A stretch of 64,000 bases of DNA from Chloroflexus sp. MS-G. GTDB lineage: Bacteria; Chloroflexota; Chloroflexia; Chloroflexales; Chloroflexaceae. The translations under genes were made by a program, and so were the position numbers. A model generated the notes under the pieces. The model saw nothing but the letters and a program-made list of their open reading frames with translations, did no database searches and was not told where the DNA came from. The DNA is taken from assembly GCF_000735195.1 (NCBI RefSeq), contig NZ_JPIM01000002.1, forward strand, positions 35,747 through 99,746, written 5' to 3'. This document shows, piece by piece, positions 26,200 through 34,719 of the stretch. Each line of letters opens with the position of its first letter. The first letter of the stretch is position 1.

Positions 26200-27270
26200 A
26201 TGGCAACACTATATGTCGCCTCGACCGAAACCTATGTCGGTAAAAGTGCGGTCTGTGTCGGTCTGCTCCGTCGGATGCAGCAAGACGGCTTCCGTGTTGG
26301 TTATATGAAACCGGTAAGTGTCTCGGTAACCCACACGCCCGACGCAGTGCTCGATGAAGATGCGCTGTTCATCCGTCAAACCATCGGGCTTGATGCGCCG
26401 ATGGAACAAATCGCCCCAGTGCTCATTACGCCAGGGGTGATCGAGTCGATTCTGCGCGGGCAACCGCATTCGTTCGTCAAGACACTCCGCGAGGCGTATC
26501 TGGCTATCTCGCGCCAGAAAGACATTGTCGTTTTGGAAGGAACAAACACGTGGGCTGAAGGCGCGCTGGTTGATCTCACTGCCGATCAGGTAACTGATAT
26601 GTTGCAGGCCCCCGGTCTCCTGGTGTGCCGCTATACCTCAACATTGTCAGTCGATACGATCCTGTCGGTACAACGTTACGTCGGCGATCGTTTGCTGGGG
26701 GTCTTGATCAATCAGGTAGAAGAACCACACCGCGAGTTCGTGCGTAATCGGGTGACACCGTTCCTCGAGAGCCGGGGGATTCCGGTGCTGGGCATTTTAC
26801 CTCGTGATCGCTTATTATCGGGGGTGACGGTCAACGAGCTGGCCCAACATCTGGGTGGGCAAATTATTGGCCGCCCAGAATGGGGTGAGAAGATGCTCGA
26901 CTCACTGATGATCGGGGCGATGGGCGCGGAAGCCAGCCTTTCGTTTTTCCGTCGACGGGCGAATAAAGCGGTTATTACCGGTGGCGACCGCAGCGATTTG
27001 CAGTTGATCGCTCTGCAAACCAGTACGAACGCCTTGGTATTAACCGGTAATATCCGACCATCAATGCAAGTAATGGATCGTGCTGCTGAATTAGAGGTGC
27101 CGATCATTCTGGTCGCCGACGATACCCTGAGTACGGTTGATCGCGCTGAACGTCTCTTCGGGCGCGTGCGTTTTCACCAGGAGGCAAAACTGCGTCGCTT
27201 CACCGAGTTGCTCGATACCCATTTCGATTTTGATCGTTTGTATCGCTTACTAGGCTTACAAATTCACTAG
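26200..27270 (+). CDS. P-loop/DRTGG-domain protein related to the N-terminal part of phosphotransacetylase
   Basis: A 356-residue protein with a BioD-like P-loop NTPase domain (residues 1-210; LYVASTETYVGKSAVCVGLL, then VVLEGTNTWAEG) followed by a DRTGG domain (about 215-330; AVITGGDRSDLQLIAL). This is the layout of the regulatory front half of long phosphotransacetylases, but the catalytic PTA domain is absent. The P-loop reads ETYVGKSA and seems functional. ATG at 26200 has GGAGG five bases upstream; ATG at 26197 and GTG at 26188 are in frame. Being next to an acyl-CoA synthetase, it may sense acyl-CoA or nucleotide state; this is inference. Confidence 0.85.
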   Translation: MATLYVASTETYVGKSAVCVGLLRRMQQDGFRVGYMKPVSVSVTHTPDAVLDEDALFIRQTIGLDAPMEQIAPVLITPGVIESILRGQPHSFVKTLREAYLAISRQKDIVVLEGTNTWAEGALVDLTADQVTDMLQAPGLLVCRYTSTLSVDTILSVQRYVGDRLLGVLINQVEEPHREFVRNRVTPFLESRGIPVLGILPRDRLLSGVTVNELAQHLGGQIIGRPEWGEKMLDSLMIGAMGAEASLSFFRRRANKAVITGGDRSDLQLIALQTSTNALVLTGNIRPSMQVMDRAAELEVPIILVADDTLSTVDRAERLFGRVRFHQEAKLRRFTELLDTHFDFDRLYRLLGLQIH

Positions 27271-27278
27271 GAAGCGCT

Positions 27279-27629
27279 ATGACAACCAATCCGTTGCCTG
27301 ATAACGCAGAAGTGATTGGCCCGCTGATCTTTGTGCCCAACCCTGAATATCCGTACCCGTTTCCGGTTGCCCGTCCACCTCGTTTCTGGATGGAGGAAAT
27401 TACCGGAAAGCTGGCGGTTGCAGTTGAGCAATATCTACAGGGTGAACCACTAACCGATGATCAATTGGCCATCATTAAACTTTATTTGAAACAATATCTC
27501 GAACGAGCAGTTATTGACGACAGTGCCGATCGGAAGCGTTTGCTCAGTCGTATTGATCGGCTGCGCACAACGCGCGATATTGAACGATTTGCTGACGAGT
27601 TATCCGAGGTGGGGGTTGAACCGTTCTGA
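27279..27629 (+). CDS. Conserved small protein of unknown function
   Basis: A 116-residue soluble protein I do not recognise. It has a Pro/Tyr/aromatic-rich front ([20 protein letters not shown]), then a predominantly helical, charged C-terminal half ([34 protein letters not shown]). No signal peptide, membrane segment or cysteine. It begins nine bases after the P-loop/DRTGG gene and ends four bases before pyrD, so it is well placed inside the operon and is very likely translated. The codon-by-codon protein-like composition supports it as real. Confidence 0.75.
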   Translation: MTTNPLPDNAEVIGPLIFVPNPEYPYPFPVARPPRFWMEEITGKLAVAVEQYLQGEPLTDDQLAIIKLYLKQYLERAVIDDSADRKRLLSRIDRLRTTRDIERFADELSEVGVEPF

Positions 27630-27633
27630 ATCA

Positions 27634-28704
27634 ATGCTGTACCGTTATGTTCTGCGCCCAATGTTATTTCGGATCGGCGGCGGTGATGCCGAGACGGCGC
27701 ACGAACGTACTCTTCACATGCTGGCGCTGATCAGCCGTTCGCGCTTCCTGTGCCAGGTTCTTGAACAGTTTACGACAATCCGCGATCCCCGGTTGCAGCG
27801 TACTGTCTTCGGGGTGTCATTTCCTAATCCGGTAGGACTGGCCGCGGGTATGGATAAGGATGGCATAGCGTTGAGGGCATGGGCGGCGCTCGGCTTCGGT
27901 TTTGTCGAAGTTGGCACAGTGACCCGTCACCCACAGCCAGGGAATCCTCGACCGCGCTTGTTTCGTCTTCCTACCCACGAAGCTCTGATCAATCGCATGG
28001 GGTTCAACAACGCCGGCGCTGCTGCGCTGGCCGAACGTCTGGCCCACCTGCAACCGCCTCCATTGCCGATTGGCGTCTCGATTGGCAAATCGAAAATCAC
28101 GCCGCTCGAACATGCTATCGATGACTACCGCGAGTCGTTCCGCTTACTCTTTCCATACGCAGCATATATAGCGATTAATGTCAGCTCTCCCAATACACCG
28201 GGTTTACGTCAGTTGCAAGATGCCGACCAGCTCAGAGGATTGTTAGCCGCACTACAACACGATAACGCAGCGTTAGGCCGCAGTGATCAGCGTGGCCCAC
28301 GACCACTGCTGGTCAAAATTGCCCCTGATCTCAGCGATAATGCTATCGCAGAGTTGATCGAAGTTTGTACCGATCATGGAGTGGCCGGTATTATTGCCAC
28401 CAATACTACTCTCAGCCGTAGCGGATTAACCGGCGTTGAACCGGCCTTGGCCGCCGAAACCGGTGGCCTGAGCGGACATCCTCTGGCCGAACGTGCCCGG
28501 CAGGTGGTGCGCTTGATTGCTCGTCTGACCAACGGTCAACTGCCGATTATTGGCGTGGGCGGGATTCACTCACCCGCTGATGCACTTCGGATGTTGGAGG
28601 CCGGTGCCAGCCTGATCCAGCTTTATACCGGTCTGGTGTACCACGGGCCGTTCTTACCCAGGCGGATCAATCGTACAATTCTCCAGAGCAGGAAGGTATC
28701 GTGA
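27634..28704 (+). CDS. pyrD: Dihydroorotate dehydrogenase (quinone), class 2
   Basis: Oxidises dihydroorotate to orotate in pyrimidine synthesis, passing electrons to a membrane quinone. The 356-residue length and N-terminal membrane-associating helices ([24 protein letters not shown]) identify class 2. Signatures: [47 protein letters not shown] with the catalytic serine, and the FMN phosphate site [13 protein letters not shown]. Start at 27634 lies just after the upstream stop, implying coupled translation. Its stop overlaps the next start (TGATG). Menaquinone is the likely acceptor given menABE in the window. Confidence 0.96.
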   Translation: MLYRYVLRPMLFRIGGGDAETAHERTLHMLALISRSRFLCQVLEQFTTIRDPRLQRTVFGVSFPNPVGLAAGMDKDGIALRAWAALGFGFVEVGTVTRHPQPGNPRPRLFRLPTHEALINRMGFNNAGAAALAERLAHLQPPPLPIGVSIGKSKITPLEHAIDDYRESFRLLFPYAAYIAINVSSPNTPGLRQLQDADQLRGLLAALQHDNAALGRSDQRGPRPLLVKIAPDLSDNAIAELIEVCTDHGVAGIIATNTTLSRSGLTGVEPALAAETGGLSGHPLAERARQVVRLIARLTNGQLPIIGVGGIHSPADALRMLEAGASLIQLYTGLVYHGPFLPRRINRTILQSRKVS

Positions 28705-29141
28705 TGAGCGGCTTTCTCGGTACAAAAGCTACCTTCGCCCAAGATGTTTCGCTGGTTGGTAGTATCCTGGTCGCCCTTGCGTTTACCGTTGGTGCATACC
28801 TGGCTGTAAAAGGATACTACACAGCCCATCGCTGGGTGCAAACCGGCGCCGCTGCTCTGAACCTGGTACTGGTATTTGGAGTGATGATACCTTCCCTGTT
28901 TGCAGTGTCGCCCGATGAGAATCTTACTTTGCCGACAGCGGCATTTGTGGCAATGCCAGCCCATGAAGTGATTGGTACCGTTGCCATGCTATTCGGCATA
29001 TATGTTGTACTGGTCGGTAATGAATGGTTACCATTGCGCTGGCGCTTCAAAAATTATAAATTGTTTATGCGGATTGCCTTCGCACTGTACCTGATAGCAA
29101 CAATAGTTGGCGTTGCCGTGTATGTTCTGATACACACGTAG
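28704..29141 (+). CDS. DUF420-like small membrane protein
   Basis: A 145-residue protein with four hydrophobic segments: SILVALAFTVGAYLAVKGYY, ALNLVLVFGVMIPSLFAV, AHEVIGTVAMLFGIYVVLVG and MRIAFALYLIATIVGVAVYV. Conserved-looking His residues (YYTAHRW near residue 45, AHEVIG near 88) suit the DUF420 family of predicted membrane proteins, some of which lie near cytochrome oxidase genes. Function is unknown. It overlaps pyrD by one base, so it is cotranscribed; a role near the quinone pool is possible but unproven. Confidence 0.7.
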   Translation: MSGFLGTKATFAQDVSLVGSILVALAFTVGAYLAVKGYYTAHRWVQTGAAALNLVLVFGVMIPSLFAVSPDENLTLPTAAFVAMPAHEVIGTVAMLFGIYVVLVGNEWLPLRWRFKNYKLFMRIAFALYLIATIVGVAVYVLIHT

Positions 29142-29241
29142 CAAGAGCTAGTCTGCGATTGTCATCGAGTACGCCAGCCGCTGGCAGAAATTTGTTCGCA
29201 AGTATTTCACAGTACGACAGCGAGCGTACACCGGATTGCGT

Positions 29242-29982
29242 ATGAGCTTATCTCCACAAAAACGAATACTGGTTGCCCTCGACACGCCTGATCTCGATAC
29301 GGCAGTAGCCCTAGCCACACAACTGCGTGGACTGGTCGGTGGCTACAAGGTCGGACTAGAGGTTTGTACAGCGGTCGGGGTACCCCAGATTGTCAGCGCC
29401 ATTGCCGGGGTTGGCGGAAATCTCTTTCTCGATCTCAAGCTGCACGATATTCCAAACACGGTCGCCGGTGCGGTGCGAGCCGCCTGTCAGCTAGGGCCAG
29501 CAGTGCAGATGTTGACTTTACATTGTCTTGGTGGTCGTGATATGCTGCGCGCCGCTGTTGCGGCAGCGCATAGTATGTCATACCGTCCGCTCCTTCTGGG
29601 AGTCACGGTTCTAACCAGTCTTGATGCAACGGCGCTGGCAAATGAACTACAGGTAAAACCGTCACTGACCGACTATGTTGTCCATCTAGCCCGTATGGCG
29701 CAGGATTGTGGCCTCGATGGTGTCGTGGCCTCACCACACGAAGTCGCCGCGATTCGCGCGGCCTGTCCACATGTACGGATTATAACGCCCGGTATTCGCC
29801 CGTCGTGGGCCACCGAGGGCGATCAGCGGCGGGTAATGACACCGCTAGACGCACTGCGGTCTGGCGCCGATTACCTGGTGATCGGACGACCAATAACGAA
29901 TCCGCCACCGGCGATCGGTGATCCGGCAACCGCAGCCGCTCGTATTGTCTCTGAACTTGAACAGTACAGTCACAACCTATGA
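29242..29982 (+). CDS. pyrF: Orotidine 5'-phosphate decarboxylase
   Basis: Decarboxylates OMP to UMP, the last step of UMP synthesis. The 246-residue barrel has RILVALDTPDLDTA, the catalytic LFLDLKLHDIPNTV, and a C-terminal phosphate-binding IITPGIRP and GADYLVIGRPITN. It is the short bacterial form (E. coli/Bacillus type). ATG at 29242 is chosen; a TTG at 29236 is in frame. Its stop overlaps the pyrE start (ATGA). Confidence 0.96.
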   Translation: MSLSPQKRILVALDTPDLDTAVALATQLRGLVGGYKVGLEVCTAVGVPQIVSAIAGVGGNLFLDLKLHDIPNTVAGAVRAACQLGPAVQMLTLHCLGGRDMLRAAVAAAHSMSYRPLLLGVTVLTSLDATALANELQVKPSLTDYVVHLARMAQDCGLDGVVASPHEVAAIRAACPHVRIITPGIRPSWATEGDQRRVMTPLDALRSGADYLVIGRPITNPPPAIGDPATAAARIVSELEQYSHNL

Positions 29983-30617
29983 ACGAGCACAAACTTCTGA
30001 CCATCCTCGAACAATTAGGAGCAATTGTCACGAATGACCACATTGTGTATACCTCTGGTCGCCACGGAAGCAGTTATGTCAACAAAGACGCACTCTACCC
30101 TCACACCACCGCAGCCAGTCTGGTGGGTGCGGCAATCGCACGTCGCTTCGCCGATGCCAACATCGAGACCGTTGCCGGGCCGACAATAGGTGGCGTCATT
30201 ATGGCACAGTGGACGGCCTACCATCTGAGCCAACTGTACGGTCATGAGGTATTGGCCGTGTACGCGGAAGAAGAGCACGATGAAACCGGAAAGCGACGGG
30301 TCTTTCGGCGTGGATACGACACCCATATTAACGGGAAACGGGTATTGGTGGTTGAAGACGTGATCACGACCGGAGGATCGGTACGGCTGGTTGTGGATGC
30401 AGTCAATGCAAACGGTGGTCATGTGGTTGGTATTGGCGCACTCTGCAATCGGGGAGGTGTGACAGCGAGCGATCTCGGTGTCTCGCAGCTAATCGCACTC
30501 ACCGAGTTGCCGTTGGAGAGTTACCCGGCTGAGACATGCCCCCTCTGCGCTGCCGGTGTGCCCATTAATACCCGGCTGGGTAAGGGGGCAGCGTATCTCC
30601 GCAAACAGTCGGTATAA
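29979..30617 (+). CDS. pyrE: Orotate phosphoribosyltransferase
   Basis: Joins orotate and PRPP to give OMP. The 212-residue protein has the PRPP motif VLVVEDVITTGGS, an upstream substrate segment YTSGRHGSSYVNKD and the flexible catalytic loop near EEHDETGKRRVFRRG. It overlaps pyrF by four bases; with pyrD close upstream the window carries the last three UMP steps together. A Cys-rich tail (ETCPLCAAGVPINTRLG) is common in the longer variants of this enzyme. Confidence 0.96.
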   Translation: MNEHKLLTILEQLGAIVTNDHIVYTSGRHGSSYVNKDALYPHTTAASLVGAAIARRFADANIETVAGPTIGGVIMAQWTAYHLSQLYGHEVLAVYAEEEHDETGKRRVFRRGYDTHINGKRVLVVEDVITTGGSVRLVVDAVNANGGHVVGIGALCNRGGVTASDLGVSQLIALTELPLESYPAETCPLCAAGVPINTRLGKGAAYLRKQSV

Positions 30618-30787
30618 TTGCCGTTTTCCAATTTGCTTAGATTGCGGATTGCCGCCACAATCATGGGTCGAGGACAATGAACCCAGGCGTAGTGAAGGTA
30701 TGACCTTTACTCACCTACGGGCTAGACCCGGTAACGCTGTGTGGATACGTTCTCTTGATTGATCGTCGCATACAAACAGGGAACACC

Positions 30788-31486
30788 ATGGAGTCACTCG
30801 CTTACCTTGTTCGGCTTAGTACTGCTGGTCTTCTGCTCGATGTGAATACGTTCCGTGCCCAACGTGATAACCCGTATGCGCTACGTGAAGGCTTTTTAGT
30901 TGTGCTGATAGTGGGCATCCTGGTTGGGACCGCCGGAGTGATCGGAAATCTGTTGAGCAGACTGGCCAGTCCCGATCCGTTAGCTGCACTTGCCATCGTG
31001 CAACGCTCACTGGAACGCATGGCACTTATCACTGAACTACAGCGGATCAACCCTGATGTTGACCTTAATCCGATTTTCAGTCAGCTCGCAACAAACCTCA
31101 GTATCTTGCAATGGAGCGGCATCATTGGTGCCCTGATTACGCCTTTCGTCTATCTGCTGGGCTGGCTGATATACGGCATTATCGCACATCTGGTAGCACG
31201 CGCCCTTGGCGGCGAAGGGACGTTGTCCCAAACCCTGGGGTGCACCGCCCTGGCGAGCGGCGCGAACCTGCTTGCTATCGCGCAGGTTCTTCCATTTGTC
31301 GAGATTGCCGGAACTACATTGCTGGGCCTGATCGGTTGTTATATTGGTCTGCGCACAGCCCATCAATTATCGGCGTGGCGCGCCTTTTGGGCTGCACTGT
31401 TAGGTCCAATCTTGCTTGGCCTTCTGCTTCTGGTCATCAGTTGTGGGGGAATAGCAGTACTGGTTGCTGCTGCCCAGGGGAGCTGA
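30788..31486 (+). CDS. Yip1-family membrane protein, copy 1
   Basis: A 232-residue protein with about five hydrophobic segments starting at VVLIVGILVGTAGVIGNLL and a family-type core FVYLLGWLIYGIIAHLVARAL and GEGTLSQTLGCTALASGANL. The Yip1 domain is a poorly understood bacterial membrane family. It is the first of two tandem related genes; the order of segments (a front segment, a hydrophilic region, then four C-terminal segments) is the same in both, showing an old duplication with strong divergence. It follows pyrE after 170 bases and has AACAGGG before the ATG. Confidence 0.78.
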   Translation: MESLAYLVRLSTAGLLLDVNTFRAQRDNPYALREGFLVVLIVGILVGTAGVIGNLLSRLASPDPLAALAIVQRSLERMALITELQRINPDVDLNPIFSQLATNLSILQWSGIIGALITPFVYLLGWLIYGIIAHLVARALGGEGTLSQTLGCTALASGANLLAIAQVLPFVEIAGTTLLGLIGCYIGLRTAHQLSAWRAFWAALLGPILLGLLLLVISCGGIAVLVAAAQGS

Positions 31487-31487
31487 T

Positions 31488-32231
31488 ATGTCGATCATGG
31501 ATACGTTCAACGGCGCATTAACCCTCAACCAGCGCGTCTTTGCCGAGATGCGTGACTCAGCCGATGGTGTGCGACGTGGCTTTCTGCTTATTCTTCTGGT
31601 CGGATTGCTGGTCGGCGCCATCCAGAGCGCCAGTAATCTGATTAGCGTTACTAATCCTGACCAGACTGTTGATGCAATCCTTGCCGCCTACCGGCAGGCG
31701 CTTGAACAACAAAAGGAAGCAGCCACCACACCCGCACAGCGCGAGGTGATCGATGTACTCGCGGAGAGTGAAGAAGAGATTGGCAATATGCTGCGCGAGC
31801 TGTTCACCATGCCCACCCCCTTACCACGACCGATCAGTCTATTCTTACAAGCCCTTGGTCAGACGGTATCGATGCCGTTCACTTATCTGAGTAATATGCT
31901 GCTGGCAGTGGTTCTTACCCACATTGCCGCCCGACAATTAGGTGGACAAGGCGGAATCCGCTCGATGGTAGCAGTCGGTTCACTGTCGGTTGCACCGCAT
32001 GCCCTCGACGCACTCACTTTTATTCCGGTATTGAGCCTGCCGATCAGCCTGATTGCGTGGGGCTGGGGGCTGATCATTCTGATTAGCGGTACAGCAGTCG
32101 TGCATCGCCTCGATAGCGGCAAAGCTACGCTCGCTGTCTTGCTCTATCCAAGTCTGTTGATTATTTTAGGCATCTTGTTGAGCTGTTTCCTGATTGTGGT
32201 GCTGGTGGGTCTTGCCGGAGCTAGGGCGTGA
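31488..32231 (+). CDS. Yip1-family membrane protein, copy 2
   Basis: A 247-residue paralogue of the preceding gene: FLLILLVGLLVGAIQSASNL near the start, an acidic middle (EQQKEAATTPAQREVIDVLA), then MPFTYLSNMLLAVVLTHIAA, RQLGGQGGIRSMVAVGSLSV and two final membrane helices. It starts one base after the upstream stop, with AGGGGAGC as ribosome site. Its stop codon TGA lies within the left end of an intergenic repeat module (from 32228). Confidence 0.78.
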   Translation: MSIMDTFNGALTLNQRVFAEMRDSADGVRRGFLLILLVGLLVGAIQSASNLISVTNPDQTVDAILAAYRQALEQQKEAATTPAQREVIDVLAESEEEIGNMLRELFTMPTPLPRPISLFLQALGQTVSMPFTYLSNMLLAVVLTHIAARQLGGQGGIRSMVAVGSLSVAPHALDALTFIPVLSLPISLIAWGWGLIILISGTAVVHRLDSGKATLAVLLYPSLLIILGILLSCFLIVVLVGLAGARA

Positions 32232-32300
32232 GAGCCTGATCAAAAACCTGAATTTCTTATCTGGAACGTACCATACCTGCGCAACCATTGCGTGAGAGGA
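32228..32300 (-). repeat. Copy C of the ~70 bp intergenic module, inverted
   Basis: Read on the minus strand: CTCACGCAATGGTTGCGC, then GGTATGGTACGTTCC, GAAATTCAGG and TTTTTGATCAGGCTCTCACG. These blocks align in order with 10580-10653. The end of the upstream Yip1 gene, including its stop codon, lies in it. Confidence 0.65.
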
Positions 32301-32324
32301 TGCCAACATGCGTTCGCGCCGGCA

Positions 32325-32388
32325 ACCTCACGTTCCCCTTCCTCTCCTCTTGTAGGAGAGGAAGGGAGGAAGGGGAAAGGTGAGGGAC
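32325..32388. repeat. CCTC...GAGG palindromic intergenic repeat
   Basis: Left arm CCTCACGTTCCCCTTCC and TCTCCT, short loop CTTGT, then AGGAGAGGAAGG and AGGAAGGGGAAAGGTGAGGG. Long but imperfect inverted repeat that could fold as a hairpin of more than 20 pairs. Same family as 10460 and 47257. Confidence 0.65.
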
Positions 32389-32582
32389 ACCAGGCGTGCT
32401 CCACCGCACCGGCGCTAAACCCGGTGCCACCTGGTTCCATCGCGTCGAGGAGCCACTGGCGTTTCCCGCCACCGTTCCCCGCACCATTCTGGAGATGCCA
32501 TAGTTGCGCCTCATCAAAAGCCCAGGTTGTTGATGAGGCGCTGATTTGCTCGCCACCTCAGCCGACGCCCTTGCCGGGAAGC

Positions 32583-32618
32583 TGATCAAAACCACGAGTT
32601 TCCAATCACGTTCTCAGT
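32583..32618 (+). repeat. Copy D of the GATCA module at the 3' end of the bactofilin-like gene
   Basis: GATCAAAACC, GAGTTTCC, AATCACGTTCTCAG. The stop codon of the convergent gene (32614-32616) lies inside it. With copy C in opposite orientation it brackets the whole intergenic region. Confidence 0.6.
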
Positions 32619-33567
32619 ATCGGTTAGCACTACCCACTAACTGCCACCCATCACGCCAGATCGGTAGCGCACCGCCACGACTGATAAACACCGCGCCTAA
32701 CCCCCAACTGGCAATCGCATATCCCAACAGCACTGCGAACACAGGAGCTACAAAGCTCAACAGGATGAGGGGCAGCAGAACAACACAGGCACCGAAAGCA
32801 GCAGCCAGCGGTGGTCTGAGTGCCCACCCTGGCGCCCACATGACCGCAATCGCACGAGCAACACCGGTAAAGCCGATGATGTAGGGTATGTGCAGCAAGA
32901 TGATAAGCGGAATGAAGAGCACCAAACCGACCAGACTGACGGTCAGTAGACCGACCAAAAACGGCAACATCAGCAGGATCAACACCGTCGAGAGGACTCC
33001 GACCAGAGCACTACGTAACGGTGCAGCTCGCAGTGTACGTCCAATACCGGCAGTACGTCGCGGCCAGATGAAGGCAACCGCAACACTAAAAAACAGGATC
33101 ACCAGCCCGCTGACGAAATGACTGACCACCGGTGGTAGCCAGTGACGTATAGCTCGCTGCCCGCCAGCTACCCCTACCAGCGCCGATACGAGGTTTGATC
33201 CGGCCAGCGGTTCTATCCCGATCAGTGCTCCCCGTACTTGAACCGCAGGATTGACAACCACCCCCCCGGCAATGGAAAGGACATTTCCCTCAACAACAGC
33301 ACCGGCTTTCAGTTCAACGGTACCGGTGTAACTGACTACATCGCCGCGCACAATGCCGTGTACCGTGATCGAACCAGCCCAGCTTGTAACATCACCGTCA
33401 ACTTCACCAAGTACCACAATTGACTGATCAAACGTTGCCAGATGACCCTGATAGCGCTCACCGGCGGAAATAACAACCGGTGGTAGCGGTGCCTGAGCGG
33501 CAACCGGCGCCGGTAGCCATAAAACCATCACGCACACCAAGCCAATCCACAACCAACGCTGCCACAT
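32614..33567 (-). CDS. Bactofilin-like (polymer-forming) exported domain with C-terminal membrane segments
   Basis: A 317-residue protein. The start at 33567 gives a classical signal segment (WLWIGLVCVMVLWLPAPVAA). Residues about 30-110 show the repetitive short beta pattern of polymer-forming/bactofilin proteins (VVLGEVDGDVTSWAGSITV; GIVRGDVVSYTGTVELKAGA), here predicted outside the cytoplasm. From about residue 145 there are five or so membrane helices, beginning FVSGLVILFFSVAVAFIWP. It is the third gene of an ECF sigma operon, one base after the membrane protein gene, so it is a likely regulon member or signal sensor. Exact role unknown. Confidence 0.8.
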   Translation of the reverse strand: MWQRWLWIGLVCVMVLWLPAPVAAQAPLPPVVISAGERYQGHLATFDQSIVVLGEVDGDVTSWAGSITVHGIVRGDVVSYTGTVELKAGAVVEGNVLSIAGGVVVNPAVQVRGALIGIEPLAGSNLVSALVGVAGGQRAIRHWLPPVVSHFVSGLVILFFSVAVAFIWPRRTAGIGRTLRAAPLRSALVGVLSTVLILLMLPFLVGLLTVSLVGLVLFIPLIILLHIPYIIGFTGVARAIAVMWAPGWALRPPLAAAFGACVVLLPLILLSFVAPVFAVLLGYAIASWGLGAVFISRGGALPIWRDGWQLVGSANRY

Positions 33568-33568
33568 C

Positions 33569-34012
33569 CTAGCTAACCTCAGCCAACGGTGCATCTGCGA
33601 TGAGACGCCACCACATCCATCCAACGCTCAGCAAGAGTAACAACCCTGGCAGTAACCACCACGCCGCTGCTAGCCAAAGATACCACAACGGCTTAGCTAT
33701 CAAGATTAAGGTCAAGACCAGGCGACCGACACCGGTTTCCGGATCGCCGAAGAGCGCCGCCGGTGCATCACTGTCGATCAGCAAGCCCCACATTCCCAAA
33801 AGCACCAACAGGAAGGGCACCACAGGCCACAGACGATACCAGCGCCAGCGTTTAGGTGGAGGATTACTCAGCCGTCTTACAATCCGTGCTGACAGATCAG
33901 CAGGAGGCGATACCATCTGTGGCTCACCCCAACGGGCCAGCAACATCCGCAGTTCGGCCTCGGCTACCGCCAGCTCCGCATCGGTCAGCTCGTCATCCCT
34001 TCCGTGTTCCAT
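33569..34012 (-). CDS. Small membrane protein in the anti-sigma position
   Basis: A 147-residue protein with a soluble N-terminal part of about 58 residues (DELTDAELAVAEAELRMLLA, then SARIVRRL) and two hydrophobic segments (WPVVPFLLVLLGMWGLLI and KPLWYLWLAAAWWLLPGLLL). It overlaps the ECF sigma gene by 28 bases, which is where anti-sigma factors are normally encoded. No zinc-binding HxxxCxxC motif is present, so it is not a typical ZAS anti-sigma factor. The function is inferred only from position and topology. Confidence 0.7.
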   Translation of the reverse strand: MEHGRDDELTDAELAVAEAELRMLLARWGEPQMVSPPADLSARIVRRLSNPPPKRWRWYRLWPVVPFLLVLLGMWGLLIDSDAPAALFGDPETGVGRLVLTLILIAKPLWYLWLAAAWWLLPGLLLLLSVGWMWWRLIADAPLAEVS

Positions 34013-34566
34013 AAATCCTCCTCGGCGGCAAGCGCCTCTTGCAACAACTTGCGCGCCCGATGTAACCTGGTCTTGACCGTCGCTTCCGTCAACCCCAAAA
34101 CACTCCCGATTTCTTCGTATGATAAATCGTGCCAGAAACGTAGAATCGCCACGCCGCGATAGTTCTCTGGCAGGCGCTGAAGTGCGCGTTGCACGATCTC
34201 CTGTTCAGCACGTTGCAATACACTCCGTTCGGGACCTGGTTGTACGCCTGGCAACCAAAAGGCCACATCTTCAAGAGTTAGCCACTTAAACCGACGGCGT
34301 CGCAGGCGATCGATGCAGTAGTTCGAGCAAATGGTGAGCAACCATGTGACGAGCCGTCGCGACGGATCATAGCTTTGAAGACTGCGAAAGGCCCGCAGAA
34401 ACACCTCTTGCACCGCATCTTCAGCCTCGAACGTGTCGCCCAGCATGCGGTACGCCTGATTGTATAGAACACCGGTATAGCGCTGCACAATCGTCGCGCA
34501 GGCCGATTGATCGCCATTACAGGCTCTGGCTACCAGGTCAACTTCATCCGACTGCGACTCACTCAC
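33985..34566 (-). CDS. ECF-family RNA polymerase sigma factor
   Basis: A 193-residue group 4 sigma factor. Region 2 includes YNQAYRMLGDTFEAEDAVQE and VFLRAFRSLQSYDPSRRLVT; region 4 has LPENYRGVAILRFWHDLSYE and the helix-turn-helix IGSVLGLTEATVKTRLHRAR. Such factors redirect polymerase to envelope or stress genes. GTG start at 34566 follows GAGGAG. An ECF-type promoter immediately upstream suggests the gene activates itself. It overlaps the putative anti-sigma gene. Confidence 0.94.
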   Translation of the reverse strand: MSESQSDEVDLVARACNGDQSACATIVQRYTGVLYNQAYRMLGDTFEAEDAVQEVFLRAFRSLQSYDPSRRLVTWLLTICSNYCIDRLRRRRFKWLTLEDVAFWLPGVQPGPERSVLQRAEQEIVQRALQRLPENYRGVAILRFWHDLSYEEIGSVLGLTEATVKTRLHRARKLLQEALAAEEDLWNTEGMTS

Positions 34567-34588
34567 AAATACTCCTCACAAATAGTAT

Positions 34589-34613
34589 ACGTCTCGTTAA
34601 GAAAAATGTTACA
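34589..34613 (-). promoter_or_regulatory. Predicted ECF-type autoregulated promoter
   Basis: On the minus strand TGTAAC (plus GTTACA, 34608-34613) is followed after 16 bases by CGT (plus ACG, 34589-34591). AAC in the -35 and CGT in the -10 are the hallmarks of ECF promoters. The leader would be about 15 bases. Confidence 0.55.
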
Positions 34614-34719
34614 ATTTAATCCAGCTATCGACCAACTTGCAAGAGCGGGCAGGTTCGTGTACCATCTTTGGTGATGCGACGGTGATCCGTATTCCGTCGT
34701 CAATCCACTGGAGGAAGCC

